Of a stretch of 64,000 nt of DNA, positions 45,946 through 57,117 are shown in pieces. The stretch lies in contig JAKSZP010017437.1 in the NCBI GenBank assembly GCA_022478985.1, forward strand, positions 1 to 64,000. Direction: 5' to 3'. Source of the stretch: Massospora cicadina (lineage: Eukaryota; Entomophthoromycota; Entomophthoromycetes; Entomophthorales; Entomophthoraceae). The notes beneath the pieces were generated by a model. It searched no databases. It was given only the letters and a program-made list of their open reading frames with translations, and was not told the origin of the DNA. Position 1 is the stretch's first letter. The number at the start of each line of letters is the position of its first letter. The position numbers and the translations under genes are program-made.

Positions 45946-46800
45946 TGAGAGAAATAGCATCTACGACTTTATAGGAAAAGGCTAGAGAGCTGGACATGAC
46001 TCAGATGAGAGAGAAGTTGTATTTCTTGGAGAGCAATAACAATGAGACAGTACAAAGCCTAAACTAGATCTTTTATAAGCTGGAAAGCCATGATGACAAA
46101 TTGGATTGCATGAAGTAGGACTGGACAACATGCAAGTGAGATGTTTTACAACTCTTAGTCCGTTATCTAATTTAAGAGATAGTTTCCAGTGCAAACACAA
46201 TACTGATGGTTATACAACCCACACATCAGATTGAATGTAAAGAAAATCCTAATTTATGACCGTAGTTCAAGACTAAGTTCACTCCTGGCAAGGGAACTAT
46301 AGCTGGTTTTCTTAAGTTATACAAAAACATCATGGATGGAGCCAGCGACAAAGGAAAGCGCACCATGTTAGGAATGTATGAGCAGATAAGCACAGGAGGT
46401 TCTTAAAGCAACACTTTGACCCCATCACACTTTGGATGAAGTCAAGAAACTTCTTCTTTTATGACTTAAGGAACGCATAGGACTTTCACAGTATGAAGCA
46501 AGAATTCCTAAACATGATATTGGGGAAGTATGAATCGATTGAGACTATGCAAACTGGTATTAACACAAGATACAACACTTTGGATGACTGGATTCTTAAA
46601 TCTAGTCACTGAAAAGATTGTCTTGCTTAGTTTACTGGAATCACAACCGCAACTCCTGTGCATATGATATCTGTTGTGTGACCCTTCAATTTATCTGATG
46701 GCGCACCCTGTGAACATATAAATGATCTATTGTAAGTGAATCAAACCTTTACATCAGCACTCCCTAAGCAAGCGAGCCACTTCATTAATACTTTTGTATA
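45946..46800 (+). pseudogene. gag remnant fused behind RNase H
   Basis: Directly after RNase H comes a heptad-like charged segment (KARELDMTQMREKLYFLES) and then TKFTPGKGTIAGFLKLYKNI and a Met-Leu-Gly-Met-Tyr-Glu segment, similar to the gag core of element C near 27480. Gag belongs at the 5' end of an element, so this junction reflects a deletion or recombination that removed integrase and LTRs, or a second truncated copy. Confidence 0.55.
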
Positions 46801-48480
46801 ATGCCCAAACCACTAATTTTAGTAGGTGTTGAGTTATTTCTTTTCCTTAGTTTTATTTATAAATTATAAGCACAAGTTCCTTACCTATCAATTGTTTGAT
46901 TGTTCTGATTTTAAATTCCATCACAAATATCAAATAATCAGCTTTATGGAGGGGACACCCACTTTAGTATTGGAACAAGTGTTTGGCATGCCACCGTTGT
47001 CTACCATATTGTTTTATACCAACAAGAGTAAACAGTAGATTTAAGAGTCATCTAACATGTACTAAAAGTCCTACTGCATTCACCCTACTCCTCAATCAAT
47101 TACTTCCACATCCACTATTCTTCCTCATATTAGAATTACAGTACCTTGTGTCCTGCAGCTTTTATCCTGAGTTCTGAAGCATCCACGATATAATGAAGGT
47201 TTTCCTTGGCACACCTGTAACCTAATAGTTAAGAAATCAACATAGCTTTGTTGTCTTAGTGTTTATTAGTCATAAAATGGACCATAATAGAGTATGGTAG
47301 CAATTCATTAAGTAATTAGTTGCATCATTATTATGTGGATCAATCATTTATAAGATTAAATGCGTTTTATAAGAAAGTTTTGCTACGTTTAGAGACATTT
47401 AAATTTTATCACTCAAGAAAATAGTAGTTTGAATTTTCATCTCTAATTAGACATATACCAAAAACACAAGTTGGTGTTGAAATATGTTGGCTTGTTGCCA
47501 AAATTTACTCTAAGAACAGAGATTAGGTTATAAATAATAAACAAAAAAAATGAAGTAAAATCTATTAAAAAAGGAAATGTAATGATTGTGTAAACTGGAT
47601 GTCTATGGTGAACGTTTATGTTTAAGTTGCTTTGCTATTTGCTTTATAAATTTTTTGTCATCAGAAATATAAAGTGAATAACAGAGAAAAGACTGTTTGT
47701 AATTGTATTTTTGCCAGTGATGTTATTTACTAAAATTTGTATTTTAAACATAATTATATAGTCAACTTTACCATTGAATACATATGATAATTTGATTAGA
47801 AACTTTATCAATGAATTATGATAATAAAAAAGTTTAATCAATAATGCTTGAGAACTTAATCTTACCATTTTATGATAATAATTAGTAAAACATTGTCAAA
47901 ACAGTCAAACTATCTAATTAATCTTTATAAGAACGTTGAGTCTATATTATTTTACATTTTTATGATATATTCTGATAACTAAATGAGGTTTATTATTACA
48001 GTCAATCATTTATATATGCTAAGATAAAAGGGAAAAGGCAGTTTAAAATTTATTTAATGTCAAATCAAAACATTTTACAGTAATTTAGCTTTGTATTTGG
48101 CTAATATTTTAAAACTAAATATTTTACCAATTGCACTCTGGGAGATCAGTTTATCCCCTCATTAGGTTGGGGCCACTTAGTGCTAAAGAACAATTGTACT
48201 CAGGTGATATATATTAATTCTGTCGTTGTAAACATTTTATAACATATTACTTACACTTCAGTCTTTATTACTTAAACTTGAAGTGTAGCTTTAGTGCAAA
48301 CCTTTGTTGTTGTGTAAAACAAGTTTCATATACTGATGAGTTTTGTGCCAACTGCCCCATGTAGAATGATTTGTGCCATTTTTGGTTTTAGCACTTCTGA
48401 AGCGTGCCTGATCTGGGTCTTCTAGCTCCTAAACCCCACTGTTCTTTTTTACCCACTTAGGGCCTAACTCACCATCTTAT
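46801..48480. other. AT-rich DNA without recognised gene
   Basis: Short frames only (e.g. 46826-47038). No pol or LTR similarity noticed. Contains micro-insertion 6 at 48128-48204. Confidence 0.4.
48128..48204 (+). mobile_element. Micro-insertion 6, longest copy of the family
   Basis: Flanks caattgcactctgg (48128-48141) and caattgtactcagg (48191-48204) match at 12 of 14 bases. The 49-nt insert ends ggggccacttagtgctaaag-aa. It extends further 5' than the other copies and shows a C4/G4 stem (cccctcattaggttgggg) just before the conserved end. A stem-loop before an A-tail is common in the 3' UTR of LINEs and their SINE partners. Confidence 0.65.
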
Positions 48481-50040
48481 GCGCTCCCAGGTGGTTCTTC
48501 AAAGCCCCCTGTTGCTCCATATAATAAAATGCACATTGGTCTTCAGGACAAATACAGAAGCCTCTTACCTTATTTTGAGTGAAGCCTTAATTATGATGGC
48601 TCAGGTAGCGTTTAAACTCGCCATTTCTATAGTATACCACTCCTTCAAGGGGTACTTTGACCTTAAATTCTCTTGTGAAGCCCATACCATGATCATAGCA
48701 ACATTGTCTCTAGTTTATAATCACATACTCATCCCACCCCTTGCACTTGTATGCTAGCTGTAGCCACTATGGTGGTTCAGTTTGCTAGTTTTCCCAACCA
48801 TCTCTTCCCTAAATATCCCCTCCATAAGATACCAAAGGGCTGAACGCTTACATGACTGACCACATACTACAGTTTGTGTTTCTAATAGGGACAGCCACCT
48901 TGTAGGGCCTCACGCCTTAATGACAATTTGCCCTTCATTTGGCTTTTCTTATTGCAATTCCCCATTGCACCACGATCTTCTTTACCCACAACCATTCTTT
49001 CTGGGCCTTCATGTAGAACAGCTGCGCTGTCTGATCTTTGTGTTTTGGACTTGCCTATTAAAGTTTAAAATTCTCTATTGATGCTACAGCTGCCTCCACC
49101 CCTTTTCCCTCTGAAGATTGCCCCACTGCCCAGCAAAATTTTCCATATGGAGCTCAATCATCCCTCCTCATCCCTTGACTGCTGAAAGCGCTGCTCATCC
49201 TGCGCCAGCAAACAAACTTCCAAACTACCCATATTATTCCTGAGAAGATTGCTGATCAGGAATTTTTCTGTTTTTCCATGGTTGTTAGTTTGTTGACAAT
49301 CACTCCCACCCCACCCAAATATTTCCCATTGCTGGCCCAACTTTGTACAAGTAAGACTCATTTATATTGTCAGACATTCAATGTGCCAAGAAAAAACTTG
49401 GCTTAATTGGGAATACTCCAATACCCATGATAGTATCCATAGTCCGCACAGCCTTGCCATTCAAAGGATTGAGAATAGGATCTGATTTTGGACGGGTGAG
49501 GAAAGTACTGAATAATGAATCTCAATCTTATTCTGAACAAGAAGCTAATAAATTGCAGTAATCCTTCCCACACCACTCACGAGGAAGAGAGTCCACCTGG
49601 TTTAGTTGGTGGCAGCTGTATCTGACATGCTTGGTGGAGGCCATGTATAAAGTTTAGGCTGGCTGTGAGGCCCATTTGTAACGGGGCACAGTTAACAACA
49701 TGTCTTTGATCTAAATTCCACCAAGTCCTTCACATTTTCTAATATGCCGCGGATTTTCTACAGTTTTAATCAAGGTTACAGAGGATTCTATTAGAAATCT
49801 GAGTTTTCAGTTTGTAATGGGGATCAGTGTGAGTGTAATCTTAAGTGAGTGGTTGGTGCGTCAGTTCTTTTGGGGTGTGACACAGCTCTTCCCATTATGG
49901 GATACTAGTACAGAGTGTCAGTGCTTTTACAAAAGAACGATCCAAACAAATTCTAGATATTGGACTGACAAAAACAGTTTAACTGTTCTTTATGAAATCT
50001 TGCCTTCAGGAATCAGATGGATTTTGCCTAATAGGCCTCT
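48481..50040. other. Decayed sequence of unknown origin
   Basis: More GC-rich than the preceding interval, with short open frames on both strands (48479-48757 plus, 49158-49361 minus, 49367-49561 plus, 49817-50158 plus, the last running into the LTR). None contains a motif I know. It may be an old transposon remnant. Left flank of element E. Confidence 0.3.
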
Positions 50041-50781
50041 TGTCAGAGTAAAGCCTGACATTAGAGGAATTCCTGAGATTTCAGATACAATTCATCAGAT
50101 CAAGAGGATTTGTGCTGAAGTTAGATCGATTACTTGCATATCAAATCATAAATTGTAATGAGTTTTGTTCAATTAATCACTTAATTTACTAAATTGCAAT
50201 GATATTGAGTTGATTAATTGCACCAAAACGAATTTATGATGAGACTGGGATGATTCCCACTGCTTTAGAAAATCACATTCAAGGCACAATCCCATAATCT
50301 CAAAAGAATTATAGTGCTTCGTTCAAAAAACATTTAAGCTTAAGAAAGACCAGGAAGTTGAATGGGATAAAAAACTAGACTATTCAGATGGTTAGTCTCT
50401 GCGGTCAATAAAATATTATTGTATGGTAAACCTTTAAGTACATATTTTCATTATAACAGTTAGATATACCGTATAGTAAACAAGCTATACAGTCTAACCA
50501 ATTATTCCATAAAACCTATAACCATGGGTGCACGAACACCTATACCTGAACAAATCCCTCTTCCATTTCTTCCACGTCCAAACATAGCTGGTGTATTGCA
50601 TTGACAGGAATGGTAGTGGTTGAAGCAATCCTTTCTTCTTTAGGGCTAAATCGCCCAATTGCCCTTGCCATTCTCTATATGGTACGCACTGCCCCTTTGT
50701 TATACTGGACCTTTAGCTCAGGGCTAGCAAGTTAACGGCTTGCTAACACAAACTGGGATATCATAGTACCAGTCCCTGACA
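50041..50781 (+). repeat. 5' LTR of element E
   Basis: Aligns with 55026-55767 at high identity over the whole length, e.g. atcaagaggatttgtgctga, aaagaccaggaagttgaa, gaacaaatccctcttccatt, tttagctcagggcta, agtaccagtccctgaca. Terminal inverted tgtcag/ctgaca marks the ends. Confidence 0.85.
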
Positions 50782-50870
50782 ATTTGATCGCCAAGTTACA
50801 CAAAGTATATCCTGCTGCGTTTTTATTACTGGGAGCTTTATCATTTACTTTTTATTGATAAAAGGTTACT
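50527..50870 (+). pseudogene. gag N-terminus starting inside the 5' LTR of element E
   Basis: ATG at 50527 opens MGARTPIPEQIPLPFLPRPN. A 1-nt loss near 50600 shifts the frame, which then resumes (LLYWTFSSGLAS), crosses the LTR end at 50781 after one stop and continues VPVPDNLIAKLHKVYPAAF to a stop near 50868. The 3' LTR keeps the LTR part open for 68 codons. The segment is hydrophobic, with two potential membrane-spanning stretches. A gag start within U5 is inferred from the continuity of the frame. Alternatively the LTR carries its own small ORF. Confidence 0.45.
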
Positions 50871-50959
50871 AGACATTGGAACGGATGTTTTTATCCATAA
50901 AACAAGATGATATGACTTATAAAAAAGCAATAGGAAAGTTAATTTCAAACAGTGACTGT

Positions 50960-51640
50960 GGCTAACCATGCGCCCATGAACTATCCTATGGTTCCATTGC
51001 CTGAAAATTAACATTAGATGATGTGAAAGGAGGACTTACATTATTGGGGGTGCATTTTGAAGCATATCCTGAGAACTACCCTGATGATGCATGGAAAGTA
51101 ATGGCGGTGTGTTCTCAGCTCTCTGGAGATACTTTGGGTTGTTTACCAAAGCGTTGGAAGAAAATGAGAATTTATGCATGAATTACGAAGAGTTTAAAAG
51201 CCAGTTGCTGGCTGCAGCAACTCCTGCTAGTACATGATTATAGGCACTCATTGCCTTGATGAACCTTTGGCGGGAAGGTCAAACTGTTGAGAGATATAAG
51301 CAGAAGTTTAATGGAGATCTTACAGAAGACTGAATTAGACGATGAAATGGGAGCACTTTACTTCAGACAAGGGTTAGAAAGTCATATGTCAGAGTTGATA
51401 AGACACCACCCCATCACCCTGCCTTTAAAAGAGTTGTTTGAAACCACTGCAAATCTGCTTATGGGTAGAGCTCCCATGTGGCAAGAGTCTGCTTACAAAA
51501 AGCAAATTACCAACATGAGCCATGAAGAATATCAACGTCATTACAAGGAAGGACTGTGATATTCTTGCCATAATTCTGGTAATTCAGCTTGCCAATGTCC
51601 AAAGAAAGGTAAATCTTCATCAGTTGCCTTTGTAATAAAA
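50960..51640 (+). pseudogene. gag core and zinc knuckle of element E
   Basis: Reads KLTLDDVKGGLTLLGVHF, EAYPENYPDDAWKVMAVCSQ, NYEEFKSQLLAAATPAS, NLWREGQTVERYKQKFNG, then frame 51287-51559 with GALYFRQGLESHMSELIR, the usual retrotransposon Gag core. The zinc knuckle is degraded: the first Cys is TGA (51557-51559) and the His position is Asn (xYSCHNSGNSACQCPKKG). A few stops and shifts. Confidence 0.8.
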
Positions 51641-51649
51641 AATGAAACT

Positions 51650-52030
51650 CAATATTACCCTGTTTTTCCTATACGTTTGATAATGGGAGATACTATATTT
51701 CTTAATGATGCTTTACTGGATAATGGGGCCTCCCGGAACTTTATATCAGAGAAAATGGTAAAAAAGTTGGGAGTTTCAACTGGGACTAGAACACTGACCA
51801 TAACCCTGGGAAATGGGGAGCAGTCCATTGCCTACTGTTGTGCACATCCCATAAGTCTATTAGTCGGTTCCCTAAAAATTAAGACTGAATTTTGGATTCT
51901 AAAGAGTACTCCCAGCCTGTAATTCTTGGTTTTCCATGGTTAGGCCAGATGGAGCTCCAACATGACTAAGGATGAAACACTGTCACATTCAAAGTGAATG
52001 GAAAGAGAGAAGAATGGGCGTTGAGTAAAG
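51650..52030 (+). pseudogene. Aspartic protease of element E
   Basis: Frame 51677-51922 contains DALLDNGASRNFISEKMVKK, the retropepsin active site with Asp-Asn-Gly instead of D-[ST]-G, then TITLGNGEQSI (flap region) and FWILKSTPSL. After a stop, VFHG-ARWSSNM corresponds to the usual LGMPWL..HNP end in a shifted frame. The Ser/Thr to Asn change in the triad would weaken activity. Confidence 0.8.
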
Positions 52031-52059
52031 GTATGTTTCCAGGGTTGTATGCTGCGGAA

Positions 52060-52880
52060 TCTCCAAGGTTCTATTGAAGGCATGTAAAGGAATAATTCCA
52101 GCATATCCTAAAACATGGTCTGAAGTTTTTAGCGAAGAAGAGGCGAAGATTCTGCCATCAAATAGCTTTTTTGATAGTTCAATAGACTTGGTAGAAGGGA
52201 AGCAGCCTACTCATGAATCAATATATATTTGCAACCAACGGGAACAGGTGGCATTACGCGAGTACTTAGATACTATGTTGGAAAAAGGTTTCATTCAAGT
52301 GTCTCAGTATCCAAGTTCGTCTCCACTTTCATTTGTAAGCAAGAAAGATGGAGGTTTGCAAACCTGTGTAAACTATCAAAAGTTGAATGATATCACCATA
52401 AAGAACTGATACCCTTTACCTGATGTTAAATACTTTAGCGATCAGTTTTCTGGGGCTACTATCTTTTTAAAGGTGGATCTGAGGGATGCATTTAACCAGA
52501 TCAGGATTAAGGAAGGTGATGAATGGAAAACAGCTTTCAAGACTTGGTTTGGGTTGTTTGAGTATCTTGTCATGCCGTTTGGCCTTTGCAACACACCAAG
52601 TACATTTCAACAAATGATTAGTACAGTTTTGGGTGGGTACATAGACCAGTTCTGCGCAGCTTACCTGGACGATATTGGTGCATAACAAGTCTCAAGAGGA
52701 ACATTTTTAACATCTGCAATTGATCTTTAAGAAATTTTTAGGAGTATAGCCTTCATGTCAAGCTTTCAAAGTGTGAGTTTGCTCAGGAAAATGTTTGATT
52801 TATTGGTTATGTTGTGGGAAGGAGTGGGTTTACCATGTAATCTAGCAAAGTAGATGCTATCACATCTTGTCCTACACCTA
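52060..52880 (+). pseudogene. Reverse transcriptase of element E
   Basis: Frame 52074-52409: FSEEEAKILPSNSFFDSSID, YLDTMLEKGFIQVSQYPSSS, FVSKKDGGLQTCVNYQKLND. After one stop, frame 52473-52685 continues MDLRDAFNQIRIKEGDEWKT (first Asp in VDLRDAF), FEYLVMPFGLCNTPSTFQQM and the intact catalytic YLDD at 52662-52673. A frameshift follows at about 52675 (VHNKSQEEHF resumes in the next frame). Nearly complete domain. Confidence 0.9.
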
Positions 52881-53620
52881 ATAGCTGGAAGGAAGTTTGT
52901 AGTTTCTTGAGTTTGTCAAACTTTTGTAGGGATTTTATCAAAGGTTTTTCTTCTATTGCATTACCCTTGACACAGCTCACATCATATGGTGTTCCGTATA
53001 AATGGTCTCAAGCGGTGGAAAAGTCTTTTGCTGACTTAAAGTCTGTCTTAGTTTCTGCACCAGTGTTGTCCATGCCCAACTATGATAAGCCCTTCGTGGT
53101 TGAGACTGATGCTTCTGGATATGCACTTAAGGGTTTTATTGCAGAAGAGGGATGATAGTAGGCTTCATCCCATAGCCTACTATTCCAAAAAGTTTATCCC
53201 TGCTGAATGTAACTACTCGATCTATGAAAATGAGATGCTGGCAATTGTTCAGACCCTTAAACACTGGCGACAGTACTTGTGTGGGGCAAAACATCCCATG
53301 AAGATCATGACTGACCATAAGAACCTGACATACTTCTTTACTCCGCGCCAGCTAAATCAGCGGCAAGCTATATGGGCCCTTACACTTGCTGTTTATGACC
53401 TGAAAATTGGATACAAGCCTGGGAAGGTTAATGTGGTCACAGATTCCCTAAGTCGTCGCCCTGACTTAATGCCTGCAGAAGGGGAGATCACAGAATATAA
53501 CACACAGATTTTACTACTAACACGGAACCCAGTGGATCAGTTCTCTCACATGATTCTGGTGGGACGGGAAGATAATATTTTGAAAGCCCAGAAAGAAGAT
53601 GCAATTTTTTAAGGTTTTAA
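52881..53620 (+). pseudogene. RNase H of element E
   Basis: Frame 52907-53155: LSNFCRDFIKGFSSIALPLT (connection), AVEKSFADLKSVLVSAPVLS, FVVETDASGYALKGFIAEEG with the catalytic Asp. Frame 53082-53612 then gives HPIAYYSKKFIPAECNYSIY, ENEMLAIVQTLKHWRQYL (catalytic Glu), IMTDHKNLTYF (catalytic Asp) and GKVNVVTDSLSRRPDL (last motif). One frame change near 53150 separates the halves. All key acids are visible. Confidence 0.9.
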
Positions 53621-54560
53621 GGCTGATCTGATTCAGGATTTAAATAGTGGATGGTACCTCAAGGAATACTCTCTGAAAGGACGTTTGGTTTGTTGGAAGA
53701 AATGCCTTTATGTGCCTAAAGGGTCTCAACAAATGGAAATATCACGTGAATACCATGACTCAGGAATGGCTGGACATCCTGGATGAAATAAGATGGTAAC
53801 TCTCATCCAGAGAACTTACCGCTGACCTGGGCTGGCTAGAGATGTTAGTAAGTACCTGGCTGGATGTGAGATTTGTGGGCGTATTAAGGCTAGGAGGGGC
53901 CATCCTGAAGGTCAGTTAGAACCGTTGAAGTTTTCTCATAAGCCCTGAGAATCAGTTACCCTAGATATTGATCGTTGAGCTACCCCATTCTCAGGGGTAT
54001 AATTCAGTTTTAGTGGTAGTTGACCTTTTCACAAAAATGGCTCACTTCATTCCTATGACCATCAATGTCACACCCAAAGAGACAGCCCAGCTATTTATAA
54101 AGAATGTTTTTTTATATCACGGAATACACAAGGAGGTTATCTCTGACAGAAGCCCACAGTTCACGTTATGCTTTTGGAAGCAGGTTATGTCAGATCTTGG
54201 AATTAAGAGATGCCTGTCTACTGCATATCATCCCCAAACAGATGGACAAAATGGGCGGGTCAATCAGGTGATGGAGCAGTACTTGGGATGTTACGTGAAT
54301 GCTGAACAGGATAATTGGGTTGAGCTGTTACCAATGGCCCAGTTTTGTTACAACAACATGGACCATGCCTCCATTGGAATGTAACCTTTTAAGTTTAACT
54401 ATGGCTATGACGTGATTTTGGAACCACTGCCGACTACCAAAGTGAACAATCCATAAGGAAGAGAATTTCTGAAAGATTTTCATTAGACCCATGCATTATG
54501 CCAAGAAAATTTAGCTTGAGCAGTGCAGACCTACAAGGATTGTGCAGATAAAAAAAAAGA
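53621..54560 (+). pseudogene. Integrase of element E
   Basis: The HHCC domain is readable (EYHDSGMAGHPG, then LAGCEICGRIKARRG). The core start is broken near 53960. Frame 53968-54384 gives VVVDLFTKMAHFIPMTINV, VISDRSPQFTLCFWKQVM (second Asp) and STAYHPQTDGQNGRVNQVME, where the usual catalytic Glu (QTERVNQ) is Gly. YNNMDHASIGM closes the core. It is therefore catalytically dead even apart from the stops. Confidence 0.9.
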
Positions 54561-55083
54561 GTGCCTGGGAAGACGTTGAAAGTTGGGAGTGAAGTTTATT
54601 TGGATGCTCACAATGTTCCATTGGATGTAACATGCCAGAAATTAGCCCATCAGCGTGTTAGACTTTATAAGGTAAAGGAGGTCATTGGGAAGGTTGCATA
54701 CCATGTTGCTTTACCTGAAAAATGGAAAATTAATGATGTCTTTCATTTATCACTCTTGTACAAAAAGGATGGTAGTTCTTTACTCATCAGAAAGTTAAAA
54801 GCGCTGCCCCCCTCTGATTGAAAGTCTATATCCAGAGTATGAGGTAAAGGCTATCATTGGAAGACGTAAGCATTGTAGGACAATGCAATACCTGGTCAAG
54901 TGGGCTGGATATCCTGCAGAAGAGAGCACTTGGGAGCCTGAGGAGAACTTAAAGAATGAAGGCAATCTGTTAAAGAAATGGAATAAGAAGGCCTCGCAGG
55001 TAGCTTCATCTCTGGTGGGGGATGAAGTCAGGGTAAAGCCTGGCATTAAAAAAATCCCTGAAATTTCAGGTACATATCATTAG
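54561..55083 (+). pseudogene. Integrase C-terminus and chromodomain of element E
   Basis: Frame 54561-54821 has the GPY-like region (LKVGSEVYLDAHNVPL, YKVKEVIGKVAYHVALPEKW, NDVFHLSLLYK). After a shift, from about 54828, YEVKAIIGRRKHCRTMQYL, VKWAGYPAEESTWEPEENL and a final Lys-rich helix form a complete chromodomain with the aromatic residues Tyr, Trp and Trp. The frame runs into the 3' LTR and ends at 55083. Such domains bind histone marks and steer integration into heterochromatin. Confidence 0.9.
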
Positions 55084-55767
55084 ATCAAGAGGATTTGTGC
55101 TGAAGTTAGATCGATTATTTGCATATCAATTCATAATTGTAATGGGTTTTATTCAATTATTCGCTTAAATTACCTTAATTGCAAGGATATTGAGTCGATT
55201 AATAGCACCAAAACAAATTTAAAATGAGATTGAGACAATTCCCACTGCTTTAGAAAATTACATGCAAGGCGCAATCCCATAAGCTCAAAAGAATTATAGT
55301 GCTCCGTTCAAAAATCAAAAAATCTTAAGAAAGACCAGGAAGTTGAAAGGGATATAAAACTAGACTATTCAGATGGTTAGTCTTTGCAGTCAATAAAATA
55401 TTATCATATGCTAAGCCCTCTAAGTACATATTTTATTATAGCAGTTACATATACTTTATAGTAAATAAGCTATACAATTTAACCAATTATTTCATAAAAC
55501 TTATAACCATGGGTGCAGAAACACCTATACCTGAACAAATCCCTCTTCCATTACTTCCACGTCCAAACATAGCTGTTGTACTGGCATTGACAGGAATGGG
55601 AATGGTTGAAGCAATTGTTCCTTCTTTGGGACTAAATTGCCCAATTGCCCTTGCCCTTCTCTATATGGTACGCACTGCCCCTTTGTTTTACTGGACCTTT
55701 AGCTCAGGGCTATAAAGTTCACGGCTTGCTAACACAAATCGTGATAAAGTAGTACCAGTCCCTGACA
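55026..55767 (+). repeat. 3' LTR of element E
   Basis: Matches the 5' LTR at 50041-50781. It keeps a 68-codon ORF (55509-55715: MGAETPIPEQIPLPLLPRPN..., ending ...FYWTFSSGL) that is broken by a 1-nt loss in the 5' copy. Intact reading here suggests the ORF was coding at insertion time. Confidence 0.85.
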
Positions 55768-56278
55768 CCTTGCCCTTAAATGAGCAAGTAGTTTATGAAG
55801 GTCAAGAATCGTCACCTAATTAAACTTCACTTTGGTATCAAATATTGCAACACTTAAGCTATCTAAAAATGGGAAGCCAAAGATACAGAAGCCTTTTCAA
55901 AGATATTACTATGGCTTGTCATCTTTACTGTATGATGGAAGAAAGTCCTGAAAGAGGAGGACTTAGGCGCCCTATATGCCACAGGGCACCAAGCATCCTA
56001 TAGATATAGAAACTACTAACTAATAGAGATCATTGTATTTTCCTCTATAATTTTTATACTTATTTTACATTTCTTAAAATAGTTATGATAAAAATTAATG
56101 TACCCCAGAATAGTTTCCAACAATTGGATCCTGCAAAAGAGAAAGTGCCTCGCCATTACCTCTCTACACCCATTCCTCTCTTCAGTACCATCCCAAAGAA
56201 TCTTAAGACATCCGTTATTTATTTCTCCTGAAACCTATAAATCCTAAGATTGTCTTTTCACTTGTGTAAAAGCCAAGG
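55768..56278 (+). repeat. LTR fragment of a further element
   Basis: No coding. The stretch ends ...gtgtaaaagccaaggcg directly before a primer binding site of the common type, so its right end is an LTR (U5) end. The left limit is unclear because element E adjoins. No second copy in the window. Confidence 0.4.
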
Positions 56279-56280
56279 CG

Positions 56281-56297
56281 TGGTGCTCACTAATGGG
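56281..56297 (+). other. Primer binding site of the 56-kb fragment
   Basis: tggtgctcactaatggg, 14 of 17 bases identical to the site of element A. It is followed by a short leader with actagtgaaaacgtcaatca, resembling tccaaagtgaaaacgttta behind the site in element A. Confidence 0.6.
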
Positions 56298-57117
56298 GGT
56301 CAAGTTTTAACTAGTGAAAACGTCAATCACAAACCATGGAAATAAATATATTAAAACTTCCCTCCCTCAAAAGAGGAGTGGAGCATTTCTGATGGATCAT
56401 ACTTCTTAAATTGAGGTATAAACTTTAAAAACCAGAAAATCTAGAATTCCAAGCTACATCTGAATAGACTATACCTGTGCCAGATCAAAGTCAGTTCTAC
56501 CTCCAAGCTGCAGCATAGCTAACACCATTCAGCAACTCCTAGATTTAACCTATCCTTTGAGGGGCAATATAATTGTTTGCGTGCTACCACAGTCCTCTAT
56601 TATATGTAGAGACTCTATGTCAGCTACCTTAGCAAGTAATGATCTGGTCAGTGAGGCGGAACCCTACTGACGCCAGTTTGTACATCCTGCCCTTTACCAT
56701 CTCCTCCAACTAATGGGACTACACTACCATGAGATATTACACCAGCTAGTATTGATGCAGGGCCTCTAAACTTTGATGGATTTTAAGGATGCTTCTTTTT
56801 ACGTTTAGATATTTGTTTAGCAATTAAGGATATTTGTCACTATTAAAGATTTTCAGAACCAAGTTGCCTTGCTGGATTATTGATTTTCTGGATACATGGA
56901 GACAACCTCATTCAGCAACTAAAAGGTGTGGTACACAAGGTATGCAAGTATATATACTGTACCTCATCAGAAGCTACCGTTTAGACCCAGGCTCTGTAAT
57001 TGGCACTAGTGCACAGTTGAATTAAGTGTTAGCTTTGCTCAATCAAGTGCAGTGCAGAACTGCCGCCATTAATGAAGGGCTACAAGTACCACAGGGTCCT
57101 TCCAGAGCTGATGGTTC
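56298..57117 (+). pseudogene. gag-start fragment of the 56-kb element
   Basis: It lies where gag is expected, after the primer binding site. Readable but broken stretches include ATLASNDLVSEAEPY and LLNQVQCRTAAINEGLQVPQ near 57030-57090. No zinc knuckle or pol follows, because the LTR of element D begins at 57118. So only the 5' end of this element remains. Confidence 0.4.

Larger units (their letters stand above)
50041..55767 (+). mobile_element. Element E: Ty3/Gypsy chromovirus, best preserved copy
   Basis: A 5.73-kb element with 741/742-bp LTRs starting tgtcag and ending ctgaca (5' copy). In order: gag, protease, RT, RNase H, integrase and a well kept chromodomain. Domains have few stops compared with the other elements, so it is probably the youngest LTR insertion here. 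Flanking pentamers (cctct and ccttg) match only partly. It lacks the shared tggtgctcactac primer site and the dUTPase-like domain. Confidence 0.85.

Noticed and set aside
47042..47075. catctaacatgtactaaaag as another micro-insertion
   Set aside because: Only a 4-7 bp flanking similarity and a poor match to the conserved 3' end.
55509..55715. The 68-residue ORF as a host membrane protein gene
   Set aside because: It lies wholly in the 3' LTR of element E and is repeated in the 5' LTR.
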